7,418 nt of DNA, taken from assembly GCA_947175455.1 (NCBI GenBank), contig CAMWMW010000075.1, positions 1 to 7,418 of the forward strand, read 5' to 3'. The notes beneath the pieces were generated by a model that had not been told where the DNA came from, did no database searches, and saw only the letters and a program-made list of their open reading frames with translations. The position numbers and the translations under genes were made by a program. Positions 7,390 through 7,418 of the stretch are shown one piece after another (positions within the stretch are counted from its first letter, which is position 1; each line of letters opens with the position of its first letter). The DNA comes from an uncultured Porphyromonadaceae bacterium (GTDB lineage: Bacteria > Bacteroidota > Bacteroidia > Bacteroidales > Muribaculaceae).

Positions 7390-7418
7390 TCCGGAGTGTG
7401 CTGCTGACAGTCGGTGCC

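Larger units (their letters stand above)
7266..7418 (-). other. Leader/upstream region of secA, no gene recognised
   Basis: This 153-nt stretch lies upstream of secA and runs to the window edge. I could not find the Bacteroidota promoter pattern (TTTG, about 19-21 nt, TAnnTTTG) on the minus strand. The 30 nt before the secA start are very A/T-rich, as is common for Bacteroidota translation starts, with no Shine-Dalgarno sequence. All three minus-strand frames stay open from the edge to stops between about 7315 and 7345, so the end of an upstream gene could reach in here. None of the three peptides is recognisable. Short inverted repeats are listed separately. Confidence 0.5.

Noticed and set aside
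7340..7418. A tRNA or other structured RNA gene near the right edge
   Set aside because: No cloverleaf, T-loop or conserved RNA signature could be found. The hairpins are short and the GTCGGTGCC at the edge is too brief to mean anything.
7320..7418. End of an upstream minus-strand protein gene
   Set aside because: All three frames are open from the edge, none yields a recognisable sequence, and the window is too short to choose, so no partial gene is called.

Overview
The window looks like a chromosomal segment from a gut-type Bacteroidales bacterium. The main reasons are an enlarged SecA of about 1,120 residues with the insertions usual for Bacteroidota, gene starts without clear Shine-Dalgarno sequences, and GYF_2/CD225 small membrane proteins. 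Muribaculaceae is a plausible family, but that is inferred from overall character only. I see no mobile element, CRISPR array, tRNA or rRNA.

All six recognisable genes lie on the minus strand, so transcription runs from the right edge to the left edge. The order is a leader (7418-7266), secA (7265-3897), two tandem GYF_2 plus CD225/dispanin-like membrane proteins (3893-3300 and 3288-2701), a LegC-family sugar aminotransferase (2691-1528), a NeuD/PglD-type left-handed beta-helix sugar acyltransferase (1513-884), and a NeuB/LegI-type nonulosonic acid synthase (881-1, cut by the left edge). Gaps between genes are 3, 11, 9, 14 and 2 nt. None has room for a conventional terminator or promoter, so one transcript could cover everything. 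Coding density is essentially complete from 1 to 7265.

Functionally there are two blocks. SecA is the Sec translocase motor, and the two GYF/dispanin proteins behind it are small membrane proteins of unknown role. The other three genes form part of a pathway to a nonulosonic (sialic acid-like) sugar, most likely of the legionaminic type. The aminotransferase would make a 4-amino-4,6-dideoxy sugar nucleotide, the acyltransferase would acetylate that amine, and the synthase would condense the freed hexosamine with phosphoenolpyruvate. The dehydratase, the hydrolysing 2-epimerase and the CMP-transferase needed to complete the pathway are not in the window and may lie beyond the left edge.

The most interesting points are the unbroken packing of a housekeeping secretion gene with nonulosonate genes, and the tandem pair of diverged GYF-dispanin proteins immediately behind secA. 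I found no clearly new system. The leader of secA holds a few short inverted repeats of uncertain meaning.
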